Assembly (NCBI RefSeq): GCF_023051165.1
Contig: NZ_JALKIG010000005.1
Span: forward strand, 1-64,000
DNA: 64,000 nt
Origin: Veillonella sp. KGMB01456
GTDB lineage: Bacteria; Bacillota; Negativicutes; Veillonellales; Veillonellaceae
Direction: 5' to 3'
In this document: piece by piece, positions 35,034-46,394 of the stretch
Layout: the number at the start of each line of letters is the position of its first letter
Numbering within the stretch: the stretch's first letter is position 1
Notes under the pieces: model-generated
What the model was told of the DNA's origin: nothing
The model's database searches: none
What the model saw: only the letters and a program-made list of their open reading frames with translations
Made by a program: the position numbers and the translations under genes

Positions 35034-37888
35034 TATTGACCTGCTTTCTTAGCTTCATCCATAAATCGTTTTGTTTTTGCCAAAACAGGCCCCAAGAACT
35101 TTCCGGTATAACTGCCTTCCATTTTGACGATTTGTTCCGGCGTGCCCGTACCGACAATGGTACCGCCGCGTACACCCCCTTCAGGACCTAAGTCGATAAT
35201 ATGGTCCGCCGTTTTAATAACGTCCAAATTATGCTCGATAACGACTACTGTATCGCCGGCGTCAACTAATTTTTGTAACACATCGAGCAGCTTGCGAATA
35301 TCTTCCGCATGCAAGCCCGTTGTCGGTTCGTCCAGGATATATAAAGTCTTACCCGTACTGCGACGAGCCAATTCGGTAGCCAGTTTTACACGCTGTGCTT
35401 CACCACCGGACAAGGTTGTGGCCGGCTGGCCCAAACGAATATACCCCAAACCTACCTGTTGTAACGTTTCAAGCTTGCGATGGATTTTCGGAATGGATTT
35501 AAAAAACTCAACTGCCTCATCCACCACCATATCCAATACATCGGCAATGGATTTACCTTTATATTTAACTTCCAAAGTTTCCCGATTATAACGAGCTCCT
35601 TTGCAGACTTCACAAGGCACATACACGTCCGGTAAGAAATGCATTTCAATTTTGATGATACCGTCACCGCGACAAGCTTCGCAGCGACCGCCACGGACGT
35701 TAAAGCTGAAACGCCCCTGCTTATAGCCCCGCATTTTAGCTTCCGGCGTTTGACTGTACAATTCACGAATGGAATCGAATACACCCGTATAAGTGGCCGG
35801 ATTGGAACGCGGCGTACGTCCGATCGGACTCTGGTCAATATTGATGATTTTATCGATATTTTCAGTGCCGCGAATCTCTTTATGAGCCCCTACCTTGTGA
35901 TAGGAGCGATATAAATGATTCGCCATGCCCTTGTAGAGAATCTCATTAATTAAGGTGGATTTACCGGAGCCGCTCACACCGGTTACCACCGTGAAAACGC
36001 CAAGTGGGAATTTTACATTAATATTCTTTAAGTTATTTTCCGAGGCACCGCGAATTTCCAACACATTGCCGTTGGACTTGCGTCTGGTTTCCGGCAACGG
36101 TATAAATTTACGACCGCTCAGATACTGCCCCGTAATGGAGTTTTCATTGGCCATTACTTCCTGAGCCGTCCCTTGGGCGATGATCTCCCCTCCGTGCTCA
36201 CCGGCGCCCGGTCCGATATCTACCAAATAGTCGGCCGCTAACATGGTGTCTTCATCATGTTCCACGACCAATAAGGTATTACCGAGGTCACGAAGACCCT
36301 TCAAAGTCCCGATTAAGCGATCATTATCGCGTTGATGGAGACCAATAGACGGTTCGTCGAGAATGTATAAAACGCCTACCAAGCCTGAACCGATTTGGGT
36401 AGCCAAGCGAATACGCTGAGCTTCACCGCCCGACAAAGTTCCGGCATTACGATTCATGGTGAGATAATCGAGACCCACATTATTGAGGAACATGAGGCGT
36501 GCTTTGATTTCTTTTAAAATCTGGTTACCGATAAACTGTTCGCGCTCCGTAAGCGGCACGGTATCAAAGAAGTTCACCGCATCACTGATGGTGAGCTGCG
36601 TCACTTCGTTGATGTTTTTATCGCCTACGCGCACGGCTAAGGCTTCCGGTTTTAAGCGGGCACCGCCGCAAGTTTTACATGGTTTGATGGACATGAATTC
36701 TTCAAAGGCTTCACGCATAGAGTCGGTAGAAGCTTCGCTGTGACGACGTTTTACCATAGGCAAAATACCTTCGTACTCCGTGTGGAACGTCTTTACTTCA
36801 CCGCGCATATTTTCATACTCGAAGGTTACTTTATCGGTACTGCCGTTCATCACCATTTGTTGTAATTTCTTCGGTAGTTCATTATACGTAGCCGATAAAT
36901 CATAGCCATGAGCCTTCAATAAACCTTCCAATTGACGCATAAACCATGCATTCGGATTGGAACTTAAAGGCAATACGGCGCCGTCCGCAAAAGACACATC
37001 GCCATCCGGAATTACCCGCTCTTCGTCCACTTCCATGGTGCTGCCGATACCCAAGCAGGCCGGACAAGCACCGAACGGGCTATTGAAGGAGAACATGCGC
37101 GGCTCGATAGCCGGTAAAGAAATATGGCAATCGGGACAGGCAAAATGCTGGCTGTACATATGTGACGGTCCATCCACTTCCTGCACCACCACAATGCCTT
37201 CGCCCCATTTGGCAGCTGTTTCCATGGAGTCTGATAAACGGCTCTCAATGCCTTCTTTCACTACCAAACGGTCAATCACGATTTCTATATCATGCTTTTT
37301 AGTCTTTGCCAATTCAATATCTTCGTCCAAGGTGCGAATATCACCATCTATGCGGACACGGGCAAACCCTTCTTTGCGAAGACGTTCCAATAATTGCTTA
37401 TGTTCCCCTTTTTTGCCGCGCAATATAGGCGCCATAATGAGCAATTTAGTGCGTTCCGGCAAGGTCATTACGTCATCGGCCATCTGCTCGATAGATTGCT
37501 GCGTAATTGGCTTACCGCACTGCGGACAAAAGGCATGGCCCACACGAGCAAACAATAAGCGTAAATAGTCATATATTTCCGTCACTGTCCCCACCGTAGA
37601 TCGAGGGTTGCGACTGGTTGTTTTCTGATCGATAGAGATGGCCGGTGACAAACCTTCAATATAATCCACATCCGGTTTATCCATTTGGCCCAAAAATTGA
37701 CGCGCATAGGCCGACAAGGATTCTACATAGCGTCGCTGCCCTTCCGCATAAATCGTATCGAAAGCGAGCGACGATTTACCGGAGCCGCTAAGCCCGGTAA
37801 TGACAATAAACTTGTCCCGTGGCAAGGCCACATCTATATTCTTAAGGTTATGCTGACGCGCCCCTTTTACTATAATTTGTTCTTTCAC
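35033..37888 (-). CDS. uvrA: Excinuclease ABC subunit A
   Basis: DNA-damage sensor ATPase of 951 aa, partner of UvrB. Two ABC cassettes: Walker [10 protein letters not shown] near residue 34 and GVSGSGKST near 640; two LSGGEAQR signatures; zinc modules with [16 protein letters not shown] and [12 protein letters not shown] with CEVCKG. The length is normal. It is 86 nt downstream of uvrB, so uvrB-uvrA-uvrC form one unit. Confidence 0.97.
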   Translation of the reverse strand: MKEQIIVKGARQHNLKNIDVALPRDKFIVITGLSGSGKSSLAFDTIYAEGQRRYVESLSAYARQFLGQMDKPDVDYIEGLSPAISIDQKTTSRNPRSTVGTVTEIYDYLRLLFARVGHAFCPQCGKPITQQSIEQMADDVMTLPERTKLLIMAPILRGKKGEHKQLLERLRKEGFARVRIDGDIRTLDEDIELAKTKKHDIEIVIDRLVVKEGIESRLSDSMETAAKWGEGIVVVQEVDGPSHMYSQHFACPDCHISLPAIEPRMFSFNSPFGACPACLGIGSTMEVDEERVIPDGDVSFADGAVLPLSSNPNAWFMRQLEGLLKAHGYDLSATYNELPKKLQQMVMNGSTDKVTFEYENMRGEVKTFHTEYEGILPMVKRRHSEASTDSMREAFEEFMSIKPCKTCGGARLKPEALAVRVGDKNINEVTQLTISDAVNFFDTVPLTEREQFIGNQILKEIKARLMFLNNVGLDYLTMNRNAGTLSGGEAQRIRLATQIGSGLVGVLYILDEPSIGLHQRDNDRLIGTLKGLRDLGNTLLVVEHDEDTMLAADYLVDIGPGAGEHGGEIIAQGTAQEVMANENSITGQYLSGRKFIPLPETRRKSNGNVLEIRGASENNLKNINVKFPLGVFTVVTGVSGSGKSTLINEILYKGMANHLYRSYHKVGAHKEIRGTENIDKIINIDQSPIGRTPRSNPATYTGVFDSIRELYSQTPEAKMRGYKQGRFSFNVRGGRCEACRGDGIIKIEMHFLPDVYVPCEVCKGARYNRETLEVKYKGKSIADVLDMVVDEAVEFFKSIPKIHRKLETLQQVGLGYIRLGQPATTLSGGEAQRVKLATELARRSTGKTLYILDEPTTGLHAEDIRKLLDVLQKLVDAGDTVVVIEHNLDVIKTADHIIDLGPEGGVRGGTIVGTGTPEQIVKMEGSYTGKFLGPVLAKTKRFMDEAKKAGQ

Positions 37889-37974
37889 GATAACCTCCCG
37901 ATTATCAAATTAACGGACAAATAGGCAAGACAGAATGCCTTGCCCATAAGTTCCTATTTTTTACGACGTACATC

Positions 37975-40179
37975 CTATAAGTCAGACAATTGCTGCCTTA
38001 AAATACCGAGTTCATCACGAAGTTCGGCTGCTTTTTCGAATTCAAGCTGTTTAGCGGCCGCCTTCATGAGACGCGTAGTTTCTTCAATCTTGTTAAATAC
38101 ATCTTCCACGGTTAATTCCGGTGCCGCTTCATAAGTAGCGGTGCCATCAGCCACAGCTTGTACCCCTTTAGCCTTGCCTGACGTTTTGGCGCCGCCTTTA
38201 TTACCCGCTTTAGCGCCTGTTTTGGCAGTGCGCCCTTTTTTAGCGGAAGCAACAGCCGCTGCGCCGTCATCGTAGCCATCATTTTTACCGCGACCGGTGC
38301 GCTTAGCACTACCGGCTTTACTACCGGCCTCTTCTTCTTCCAATTTAGTCAATTCAATCAATTCTTTAACTTCTTTATGAATCGATTTTGGCGTAATATT
38401 GTGTTTCTTATTGTAGGCGTTCTGTACTTCACGACGGCGTTCCGTTTCAGTGATTGCCCGATCCATAGAACCTGTAATACGGTCCGCATACATAATAACA
38501 CGACCATTTTCATTACGCGCCGCACGACCGATAGTCTGAATCAAAGAGGTATCACTGCGGAGGAACCCTTCCTTATCCGCATCAAGAATAGCCACCAAGG
38601 AAACTTCCGGCATATCCAGACCTTCACGAAGTAAGTTAATACCCACCAACACATCAAAAACACCGGCCCGCAGGTCACGAATAATATCGGCACGCTCAAT
38701 GGTGGCAATATCGGAATGTAAGTAGCGCACACGAATGCCCACTTCTTTGAGAAACTCCGTCAAATCTTCCGCCATTTTCTTCGTCAATGTCGTTACGAGG
38801 ACACGCTCATTCTTAGCGGCCCGCACTTTAATTTCGCCTAACAAATCATCCATTTGCCCTTTAATGGGACGCACTTCAATAAGCGGATCCAATAAACCGG
38901 TAGGACGAATAATCTGCTCCGCAATATTGGTCTGCACTTCCATTTCATACGGGCCCGGTGTAGCCGATACGTATACAATCTGATTAATTCGCTCTTGGAA
39001 TTCTTCAAACTTCAACGGGCGGTTATCCAAAGCGGAAGGCAAACGGAAGCCATACTCGATTAAGTTTTCCTTACGAGCCCGGTCGCCATTATACATGGCC
39101 CGCAATTGTGGAATCGTTACATGGGATTCGTCAATCAAAATCAAAAAATCATCCGGAAAATAATCAATCAACGTATACGGTGCTTCCCCCGGTTTACGAT
39201 TGGATAAAAGGCGGGAATAGTTTTCGATGCCTGAGCAATAGCCCATTTCCTGCATCATTTCAATATCGTAACGAGTTCGTTGCTCCAAACGCTGGGCTTC
39301 CAGTAAACGGTCCCGTGATTTAAGAAATTCCAACTGCTCCGCCAATTCTGTTTCAATACGCTCAATGGCGAGTTGCAATTTTTCACGGGTCGTTACATAG
39401 TGAGAGGCCGGATAAATGGCCACATGCTTGCGATCGGCAATTACTTCACCGGTCAAAACATCCACTTCGGACAAACGGTCAATTTCATCGCCGAATAATT
39501 CAATGCGAACGACTCGTTCACTATTGGCTGCCGGAAATACTTCTATCGTATCGCCGTGGACACGGAAAGTACCACGGGTAAAATTAATATCATTGCGACT
39601 GTATTGAATATCCACCAGTTTTTTCAAAATATCGTCACGACTTCGTTCTTGCCCCAAACGGAGCGATACAACCAAATCGCTGTAGTCTTCCGGGTCACCT
39701 AAGCCGTAAATACAGCTTACAGAGGCCACAATAATCACATCGCGACGCTCAAACAAACTCATTGTAGCCGAGTGACGCAATTTATCGATTTCATCGTTAA
39801 TGGATGCATCTTTTTCAATATATGTATCGGTTGACGCAATATATGCTTCCGGTTGGTAAAAATCATAATAAGACACAAAATATTCCACCGCATTATTGGG
39901 AAAAAAGCTTTTAAACTCACTGCATAATTGCGCAGCCAAGGTTTTATTATGAGCAATAACTAAAGTCGGTTTTTGCACGCCTTCAATTAACTTGGCCATG
40001 GTATAGGTTTTACCCGTACCGGTAGCCCCCAACAGAACCTGTGCCCAGTCGCCGTTATTGACGCCCTGCACCAACGATTGAATGGCTGCCGGCTGATCGC
40101 CCATTGGTTCAAAAGGTGCTTCAACCTTAAAAGGAGTCATATTACCTTCGTAATTACGATGAATATGTGGATGTGCCAT
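37975..40179 (-). CDS. uvrB: Excinuclease ABC subunit B with an inserted low-complexity linker
   Basis: Helicase-like core of nucleotide excision repair. The ATG at 40179 follows GAAGGTAAATAAT and gives 734 aa; an in-frame GTG at 40197 would lie inside the upstream gene. GATGTGKT (Walker A), the [10 protein letters not shown] beta-hairpin, [11 protein letters not shown] and a final UVR motif ([13 protein letters not shown]) are intact. Between the helicase core and the UVR domain lies an unusual stretch at about 614-688, rich in Lys, Ala and Gly ([20 protein letters not shown]). UvrB is usually about 660-680 aa without it. Confidence 0.96.
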   Translation of the reverse strand: MAHPHIHRNYEGNMTPFKVEAPFEPMGDQPAAIQSLVQGVNNGDWAQVLLGATGTGKTYTMAKLIEGVQKPTLVIAHNKTLAAQLCSEFKSFFPNNAVEYFVSYYDFYQPEAYIASTDTYIEKDASINDEIDKLRHSATMSLFERRDVIIVASVSCIYGLGDPEDYSDLVVSLRLGQERSRDDILKKLVDIQYSRNDINFTRGTFRVHGDTIEVFPAANSERVVRIELFGDEIDRLSEVDVLTGEVIADRKHVAIYPASHYVTTREKLQLAIERIETELAEQLEFLKSRDRLLEAQRLEQRTRYDIEMMQEMGYCSGIENYSRLLSNRKPGEAPYTLIDYFPDDFLILIDESHVTIPQLRAMYNGDRARKENLIEYGFRLPSALDNRPLKFEEFQERINQIVYVSATPGPYEMEVQTNIAEQIIRPTGLLDPLIEVRPIKGQMDDLLGEIKVRAAKNERVLVTTLTKKMAEDLTEFLKEVGIRVRYLHSDIATIERADIIRDLRAGVFDVLVGINLLREGLDMPEVSLVAILDADKEGFLRSDTSLIQTIGRAARNENGRVIMYADRITGSMDRAITETERRREVQNAYNKKHNITPKSIHKEVKELIELTKLEEEEAGSKAGSAKRTGRGKNDGYDDGAAAVASAKKGRTAKTGAKAGNKGGAKTSGKAKGVQAVADGTATYEAAPELTVEDVFNKIEETTRLMKAAAKQLEFEKAAELRDELGILRQQLSDL

Positions 40180-40180
40180 A

Positions 40181-40627
40181 TTATTTACCTTCTTCACGCA
40201 TGAGGCGTTCTGCTTCGGCCTGAGCCATGGCAGCTTCTTCCGCTCTCACCTTTTCGATATGCTCTTGCAAACGTTGCTTTTCCAATTCATTCATTTCCGT
40301 GCGTTTACCGTCAGCTTCTTGAATGGGTGTATCCACACCTTCCAAGACTTCAATCAATAAGGCTACGGCTTTTTTATCAAGCCCTTCTTTATTGGCAATC
40401 TCAGTTGGTAAAATCCACTCTTCCGGCGTAAAATGTTCGATGCGATCATTCAATTGATTCCAATTTTGAAGCATCAAGCGTGTCACCGGACGATACATTT
40501 CATTGCCGATGTAAGCCAATAAATCGCCTAATGTATCCAGCGCTTCGGATGGTGCGCCGAAATGATTAGCTATATTTTCAGCCCGTGCATAAGCTACCAA
40601 CTCAGCACGGCTCATTTGATTATTCAT
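40181..40627 (-). CDS. Conserved-looking hypothetical protein between ftsY and uvrB
   Basis: Not recognised. A soluble, acidic 148-aa protein, helical, with no membrane segment or cysteine cluster; the last third (about 108-148) is a Glu/Arg/Ala-rich charged helix that may form a coiled coil. It starts inside ftsY (8-nt overlap, ATGAATAA) and ends two bases before uvrB, so it is very likely translated and coupled to both. Codon use looks like its neighbours. Confidence 0.75.
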   Translation of the reverse strand: MNNQMSRAELVAYARAENIANHFGAPSEALDTLGDLLAYIGNEMYRPVTRLMLQNWNQLNDRIEHFTPEEWILPTEIANKEGLDKKAVALLIEVLEGVDTPIQEADGKRTEMNELEKQRLQEHIEKVRAEEAAMAQAEAERLMREEGK

Positions 40628-41564
40628 TCGTACTCATTCCTTTATCAAACAAGGCATTGGCAAATTCTTTCGCATTGAATGGTTTTAAGTCATCAATTTT
40701 TTCACCGATGCCAATCCAACGAACGGGAACCCCCAGTTCTTCTTTAATGGAAATTACGACGCCCCCTTTGGCGGTGCCGTCTAATTTAGTCACAATAATA
40801 CCGGTAATCGGTACAGCCTGGCCGAATAATTTAGCTTGGCTAACCGCATTCTGACCGGTGGTGCCGTCCAAAATCAATAGGGTTTGATGCGGCGCTCCCG
40901 GAACCTGACGGTCTGCTACGCGGCCGATTTTCTTCAATTCTTCCATCAAGTTGGTTTTTGTGTGCAAACGGCCGGCTGTATCGATAATCACAATATCTGC
41001 ATTACGTGCTTTCGCCGATGCCAAGGCATCGTATACGACAGCGGCCGGATCGGCCCCTTCCTGATGTTTTACGATAGGCACATCGGCTCGTTCCGCCCAG
41101 ATAGTGAGCTGTTCGGAAGCGGCTGCACGGAACGTATCGGCTGCCGCCAACACCACCTTTTTGCCGGCTTCTTTATAATAATGAGCCAGTTTGGCAATAG
41201 TCGTTGTTTTACCTACCCCATTAACGCCCACTACCAAAATAACTTCCGGCGAATGCATTTCCAAAGTTTCTTCCTGTTCTTCCAGTAACTTCGTAATGTA
41301 TTCTTCAATGTAGTTCATCACTTCATTGGTATGATTGATTTTGCCTTCCGTAACACCGCGACGAATTTCTTTCATCAAAAGTTCCGTCGTCTTACTGCCC
41401 AGGTCGGCGGTAATCATGGCGACCTCCAAATCATCCAAGAAGTCGTCGTCAATCTTGGCATAGCCGATAATGACCGTTTCAATGGCTTCGGTAAACTTCT
41501 TTTTCGTATTTTCTAAGGCATCGCCGAAACCAAGAAATTTCTTGGTTTTATTCCAAAAACTCAT
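40620..41564 (-). CDS. ftsY: Signal recognition particle receptor FtsY
   Basis: SRP-type GTPase of 314 aa that docks ribosome-SRP complexes to the Sec translocon. It has the N domain (about 1-90) and G domain with GVNGVGKTTTIAKLA (P-loop), DTFRAAASEQL, DTAGRLH and TKLDGTAKGG. No acidic A domain is present, as usual in Firmicutes. The start overlaps the smc stop by one base (TAATG). Confidence 0.96.
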   Translation of the reverse strand: MSFWNKTKKFLGFGDALENTKKKFTEAIETVIIGYAKIDDDFLDDLEVAMITADLGSKTTELLMKEIRRGVTEGKINHTNEVMNYIEEYITKLLEEQEETLEMHSPEVILVVGVNGVGKTTTIAKLAHYYKEAGKKVVLAAADTFRAAASEQLTIWAERADVPIVKHQEGADPAAVVYDALASAKARNADIVIIDTAGRLHTKTNLMEELKKIGRVADRQVPGAPHQTLLILDGTTGQNAVSQAKLFGQAVPITGIIVTKLDGTAKGGVVISIKEELGVPVRWIGIGEKIDDLKPFNAKEFANALFDKGMSTNE

Positions 41565-44500
41565 TACATATCCTCCTCTATTTCATCAAAGGCTACTGTT
41601 AACAATCGGGAAACACCTCGTTCCACCATGGTAACACCTTGTAATACCAAGGCCGCCTCCATAGTTCGTTTACGATGCGATACAACAATAAACTGCGTAT
41701 CGTCACCCAGTCGTTGTAAATAGCTGCCAAAACGTTCTACATTGGCTTCGTCCAACGCCGCGTCCACTTCATCGAGCACACAGAACGGTGCCGGTCTGTA
41801 ATCCAAGAAGGAGAACAGCAAGGCTATAACTGTAAGGGCCCGCTCACCACCGGACAACAGCGTTAACTGTTGGCGTTTTTTACCGGGTGGTTGAATATAA
41901 AAATCAATGCCGCTGGTCAAAATATTATCCGGATCGGTGAGCACTATCTGAGCTGTGCCGCCGCCGAACAACTTGCTGAACACGGCCTGAAAACGATCGC
42001 CCACCACTTCAAGGACTTCGCCGAGCTGTAAGGCCATCGCTTTATCAATCTCTGCAATAACCGCTTCCAACTGAGCCTTAGCCTGTTCCAAATCGGATTG
42101 CTGCGTTTCATAAAAAGCCTGTTTCGTCTGCGCCGCTTCATATTCAGCTACCGCTTCCGGGTTAACCGCCCCTAAGGCTTCCAGTTCAGCACTCAACTTA
42201 CCTTCTTCGAGACGCCAATCCGCTACAGCCCCTTCCGGCTGTAAAGCCTGTGCTTCTTCTCGTGAAAAACCGAGTTCGGCGATTTTTTGTAAAGCCTGTT
42301 CGCTATTCATTTCATATTTTGCCAGCTGACCTTCCATCTGCACCAAACGCTGTTGAACCCTTTTTTGACGAGTATCCAAAGTTTCGCGCTCCGTGGAATA
42401 ATCAGCTAACGTTCGCTGCTGTTCACTATGTGATTCATACAGCGCGTCGCGCTGCTTGGCTAATTCCGCCGTCGCCTTAGCTTGGGCTTCATAAGCATGC
42501 TCCAAATCACTCAATTTCTGTGGTAATTCAGTATTTACCTGTTGTTCACGAACATCCAGCTGCATTTGTAACGGCTTCATACGCGCTACATTTTGCTCGA
42601 TAGCGCTTTGCCAATCATTGATTTGCTGTTCACCGTAACTTTGTTGCTGCTTTAATTGTTCATAGTGCAAACGTGCATCTTGACGCACCTGACCGACTTC
42701 GTCCTGCGCTTTTTGACAGCGCTCCAATTCAGCCAGGGTCACCGAATGACCGCCATCAGCCTGAATATTTTCATTCAAAGTCTTAAGAGCACTTTCCGCT
42801 TGTGCCAATGTCATCGTAACACGAGCCTGTTCACCGGTCAAACGGTCCTGCTCCGCCAAATTGTTTTGCAGCACCTGTTCCTTGCGCAACTTTCGTTCCC
42901 GCGTTGTTTTTAAAATGGATTCCGCCGTCAAAAGCAAGGTATGCTGCTCATCCCAACTATTTTGTTTCGCTGCCAACTGTTCACTTAATTCTTCAAACTG
43001 TTTTTCGTAGTCAGCGGCAGCTTGTTGTTTTTTAACTAACTCTGCTTGTAATACCTGCAATTTGGTATTTAACAGGCCCATCTCTTCTTTTTGAGCCATA
43101 ACGGAGGCTTTACGCCGTTTGGTCACACCACCGGCTAAAGAACCGCCCGGTTGGAATTGTTCGCCTCCCAGTGTCACTAAACGAAGCTGTTGCTTATATT
43201 TTTTCTGTAGAGCAATAGCCTGCTCCATCGTTTCCACTACGAGAGTACGCCCCAACAAGTAGGTGAAAACACCACGATACGTTTCATCAAAAGTAATACA
43301 ATCTACGGCCCGCCCCAATACGCCCGATTCATTGAGAGCCGGTGTATTAATGGCCTGACCGTGCACCGTTTCTAACGGTAAAAAAGTAACGCGACCGCCT
43401 TGAGTCCGTTTTAAATAGGCAATACAATCAGCGGCAGCTCGCGAGGTACGCGATACTACATGGTTAATACTGCCCCCTAAGGCAATATCGAGAGCCGTGG
43501 CAAATTCCGGCTTTACCGTAAACAAATCACCGATAGCCCCCAGTAAGTCCTGCTGCCACGGCTCCTTAGCGGCCAGGGCGTTACGCGTACCGTCTGCATA
43601 ACCTTCATGCTGTTCAGCCCACTGCGCCAAGAGTTGTAAACGTCCTTCCATGCGTTGTTCTTCACGGCGCCCGGTTTGAACGTCCCGTTCCAACTGTTGA
43701 CGAAGTTTTCGTAATTCCCCTAATGTTTGCTGCTCTTGGTCCCGTTCGGCGCGATTAGCTTCCTGCTGCTCTTGCAAAGTCTGCTGCTTCGTTAAAGCTT
43801 CCGCTTCTTCGGCCCCCACCGTTTGCAATTCTTCCGTCAAAGTGGTTACCAGTTCGCCTGTTTTGGTAAGTTCGCCGTTTAAAGTTTGTAATTCTACGCG
43901 GAATTTTTCCACTTGACCGACTAACTGTAATTGTTCATCATGGCGTGCGGCCACCGCTTTTTGCGCCGTTTGGAACTCACCTTGAATGCGCTGCAATTCT
44001 TGACGAGCCGCTTCATACGCTTGCTCAGCCGTCTGCAAAGCCGCTTCTTTGGCCGTCAATTCACCGGCACCGTCGGCCAACAGTTTCTGATGGACCAACA
44101 CTTTTTGCTTGTCACCGGCGATAGTCGCTTCTATTTCATGAATACGATCACGCAATTCCTGCAGTTCTTTGTCCGCATTCCGCAATTGCTCGGCCAGCAC
44201 ATTTTTTTCCCCTTCGAGCCGGGCTTCTTCTTTTTGAGCTTTCGCATATAATTCTTCTTGTTGCCGCAAAGCTTGCTGTTGTTCCTCGGATTTTAACTTT
44301 AACTGCTGTTCCCGTGCACCTAAACCGGCCAGTTCCGTATTGATTTCTATTTCTTCCTGCTGCAACGCAATCTTTTCATTTTCCTGTTTTGTGAATAAAC
44401 GATCCGCCACTTTATAATCGTGAAAAGCCAACGCTCCGTCATAGAGGCGTTTCTTTTGACTTAATTCGGCATGAGCCTGTGTCTTGGCCGCCTTCTCTCG

Positions 44501-45115
44501 GAGCGGTTCCATTTGCTCTTCCAAATTCGCCATCAAATCGGCCACCCGTTCCATGTTGCGGTCCGTCTGCCCCATGCGGCGCAATGACTCATCTTTATTC
44601 ATTTTAAAACGGGAAATACCGGCCACTTCTTCAAAAAAAAGGCGGCGATCTTCCGGTTTGCTGTTTAAAATAGCATCTACCCGATTCTGCCCGATAATGG
44701 CCATGGAATCGCGTCCTAAGCCTGTATCAGCCAATAAAGCCTGAATATCCTTCAAGCGACAAGCTTTTTTATTGATAAAAAACTCACTTTCACCGCTACG
44801 GTAGATACGACGCGTCAAGGCAACTTCCGCTAAATCGGGATGTAAACGTTTGTCGCTGTTATCGAACACCAAGGTTACTTCCGCGGTGCTCATGGGACGA
44901 CGCTTTTCCGTACCGGCAAAAATTATATCTTCCGCTTTTTGACCACGTAAATGGCGCACATTGGATTCGCCCAGCACCCAACGCATGGCATCGGTAATAT
45001 TACTTTTGCCGCTCCCGTTAGGACCTACGATAGCCGTCATGCCGGGTGAAAATTTTACAATTGTTTTGTCCGCAAAGGATTTAAATCCTTTTAACTCTAA
45101 TCGTAAGAGTTGCAT
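41564..45115 (-). CDS. smc: Chromosome segregation ATPase SMC
   Basis: Condensin-type ATPase of 1183 aa. N-terminal head with GPNGSGKSNITDAMRWVLGE, two long coiled-coil arms around a hinge (about 505-660), and the C-terminal head with LSGGERALTVIALLFSF and FCVLDEVDAALDEANV. The ATG at 45115 (MQLLRLELKGFKSF) is preferred to a GTG three codons earlier because AAAGGTGG lies 5 nt before it. An extended -10 promoter sits just upstream. Confidence 0.97.
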   Translation of the reverse strand: MQLLRLELKGFKSFADKTIVKFSPGMTAIVGPNGSGKSNITDAMRWVLGESNVRHLRGQKAEDIIFAGTEKRRPMSTAEVTLVFDNSDKRLHPDLAEVALTRRIYRSGESEFFINKKACRLKDIQALLADTGLGRDSMAIIGQNRVDAILNSKPEDRRLFFEEVAGISRFKMNKDESLRRMGQTDRNMERVADLMANLEEQMEPLREKAAKTQAHAELSQKKRLYDGALAFHDYKVADRLFTKQENEKIALQQEEIEINTELAGLGAREQQLKLKSEEQQQALRQQEELYAKAQKEEARLEGEKNVLAEQLRNADKELQELRDRIHEIEATIAGDKQKVLVHQKLLADGAGELTAKEAALQTAEQAYEAARQELQRIQGEFQTAQKAVAARHDEQLQLVGQVEKFRVELQTLNGELTKTGELVTTLTEELQTVGAEEAEALTKQQTLQEQQEANRAERDQEQQTLGELRKLRQQLERDVQTGRREEQRMEGRLQLLAQWAEQHEGYADGTRNALAAKEPWQQDLLGAIGDLFTVKPEFATALDIALGGSINHVVSRTSRAAADCIAYLKRTQGGRVTFLPLETVHGQAINTPALNESGVLGRAVDCITFDETYRGVFTYLLGRTLVVETMEQAIALQKKYKQQLRLVTLGGEQFQPGGSLAGGVTKRRKASVMAQKEEMGLLNTKLQVLQAELVKKQQAAADYEKQFEELSEQLAAKQNSWDEQHTLLLTAESILKTTRERKLRKEQVLQNNLAEQDRLTGEQARVTMTLAQAESALKTLNENIQADGGHSVTLAELERCQKAQDEVGQVRQDARLHYEQLKQQQSYGEQQINDWQSAIEQNVARMKPLQMQLDVREQQVNTELPQKLSDLEHAYEAQAKATAELAKQRDALYESHSEQQRTLADYSTERETLDTRQKRVQQRLVQMEGQLAKYEMNSEQALQKIAELGFSREEAQALQPEGAVADWRLEEGKLSAELEALGAVNPEAVAEYEAAQTKQAFYETQQSDLEQAKAQLEAVIAEIDKAMALQLGEVLEVVGDRFQAVFSKLFGGGTAQIVLTDPDNILTSGIDFYIQPPGKKRQQLTLLSGGERALTVIALLFSFLDYRPAPFCVLDEVDAALDEANVERFGSYLQRLGDDTQFIVVSHRKRTMEAALVLQGVTMVERGVSRLLTVAFDEIEEDM

Positions 45116-45174
45116 GCAAACCACCTTTCCGTGTGTCTTAAGTCACTTTAAATATATCTAATAACGTACCTTTT

Positions 45175-45183
45175 ATTATATCA
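45175..45183 (-). promoter_or_regulatory. Extended -10 promoter of smc
   Basis: TGATATAAT on the minus strand has both the TG and a perfect TATAAT. It overlaps the stop codon of the radical SAM gene and lies about 60 nt before the smc start. Confidence 0.5.
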
Positions 45184-46291
45184 CATTATACCTAAAATTA
45201 TCGATAAAAAGTAGAACATTATCCGAAAATTTGTTTGTCTTTATTCCGAACATAGCTTTCGCTTTTTTTGAGCCCTGTTCATACCATTGCCAAGTGCAGT
45301 CTGTATAGCATTCTGCCAAATATTTCATATTCCGTTGCTTTTCGCCACGCACTTTTGATGTAAGTTGACGCGGATACAGGACGGTCACCGAATGCATTGG
45401 TAAGCTCGCCGCTCTATGGTCCCGTAAGACTTTTAAAAATCGCTGTAACCACTGATAATTCGTCACCAGTTCCCCCATGGCCGGTTCGTAAGGACCGCCT
45501 ACTAAACCGATACCTGCATCCAATTCCGGCGTACTCTGCAGTCCCGTACGAATCACCGTGATATGATGCTCTTCAAAATACTCTTTTAAAAAGGCACTAT
45601 ACGTTACCGCTTCCGCCACCGTTAGCGGCGTGTAGCGACCGGCTCTCACATCATCGGCCAGCTCCGTATCTTCAATGACTAGAACCGGATAAATGCGCAC
45701 AAAATCAGGCATCAACTCAGCCACGGCTACCGCCGTATTCACTAACGTATGCCAGTTTTCACCGGGTAACCCCGGTAATAGCTGAATACCAACGGTAAAA
45801 CCATGTTCTTGCAATCGCTGAACGGCTCCCACAACCTCTGCCGACGAATGACCTCGTTTAGCTCTCGTTAAAATCGTGTCGTCCATGGACTGCACACCAA
45901 TCTCAACGGTGTTCACACCATAGGCTTTTAACAGTGCTATCTCCGTCTCGCCAAGCGCATCAGGACGAGTGGAACAACGTATGGCATCAATCTCACCGTT
46001 TTGCAAGGCCTCATAGGCCGGTTCCAACAAAGAGCGTTGTAAGTCTTCCGGCAACGCGGAAAAACTACCGCCATAGAAGGCCACTTCCCAATATTTTTCA
46101 TGCCGCTCGTTGCCGATATATTCGTCTATGGTAGCTTTCACATCAACCTCAGAAGCTCTTGCTCCGCCGGCGGCAATGCGATGCTGATTACAAAATACAC
46201 ATTGCTGCGGACAGCCTGCATGGGGTATGTAAAAAGGAATCAAACCGTGAGGCTTATCGTTAGCTATGCTGTTATTTTTGTGTTGGTTCAT
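45176..46291 (-). CDS. Radical SAM protein, Elp3-like
   Basis: A 371-aa radical SAM enzyme. The iron-sulfur motif C27-x3-C31-x2-C34 lies in HAGCPQQCVFCNQ; the next conserved pieces are AFYGGSFSALP and IRCSTRPDAL, as in the Elp3/MiaB/NifB domain, followed by GVQSMDD and LPGLPGE. The C-terminal acetyltransferase domain of true Elp3 is absent. Substrate is unknown. It often stands between rnc and smc in related bacteria; here it has its own extended -10 promoter. Confidence 0.85.
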   Translation of the reverse strand: MNQHKNNSIANDKPHGLIPFYIPHAGCPQQCVFCNQHRIAAGGARASEVDVKATIDEYIGNERHEKYWEVAFYGGSFSALPEDLQRSLLEPAYEALQNGEIDAIRCSTRPDALGETEIALLKAYGVNTVEIGVQSMDDTILTRAKRGHSSAEVVGAVQRLQEHGFTVGIQLLPGLPGENWHTLVNTAVAVAELMPDFVRIYPVLVIEDTELADDVRAGRYTPLTVAEAVTYSAFLKEYFEEHHITVIRTGLQSTPELDAGIGLVGGPYEPAMGELVTNYQWLQRFLKVLRDHRAASLPMHSVTVLYPRQLTSKVRGEKQRNMKYLAECYTDCTWQWYEQGSKKAKAMFGIKTNKFSDNVLLFIDNFRYNVI

Positions 46292-46333
46292 TTTTACCTA
46301 CCTCATTTTTGTTAAAAATTTCTACCACTATAC

Positions 46334-46342
46334 ATTATATCA
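46334..46342 (-). promoter_or_regulatory. Extended -10 promoter of the radical SAM gene
   Basis: TGATATAAT on the minus strand, about 45 nt before the start and just behind the rnc terminator. Confidence 0.5.
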
Positions 46343-46349
46343 GAATATG

Positions 46350-46374
46350 AAAAAGGAGCGGATTAGCCGCTCCT
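46350..46374 (-). terminator. Terminator of the fapR-fab-rnc operon
   Basis: GGAGCGG (46355-46361) pairs with CCGCTCC (46367-46373) around ATTAG; five T follow on the minus strand. Confidence 0.88.
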
Positions 46375-46394
46375 CTATTTACCATATACCTGAA

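Noticed and set aside
36957-37568. A 203-codon plus-strand frame opposite uvrA
   Set aside because: Antisense shadow of uvrA zinc-module region; no start signal.
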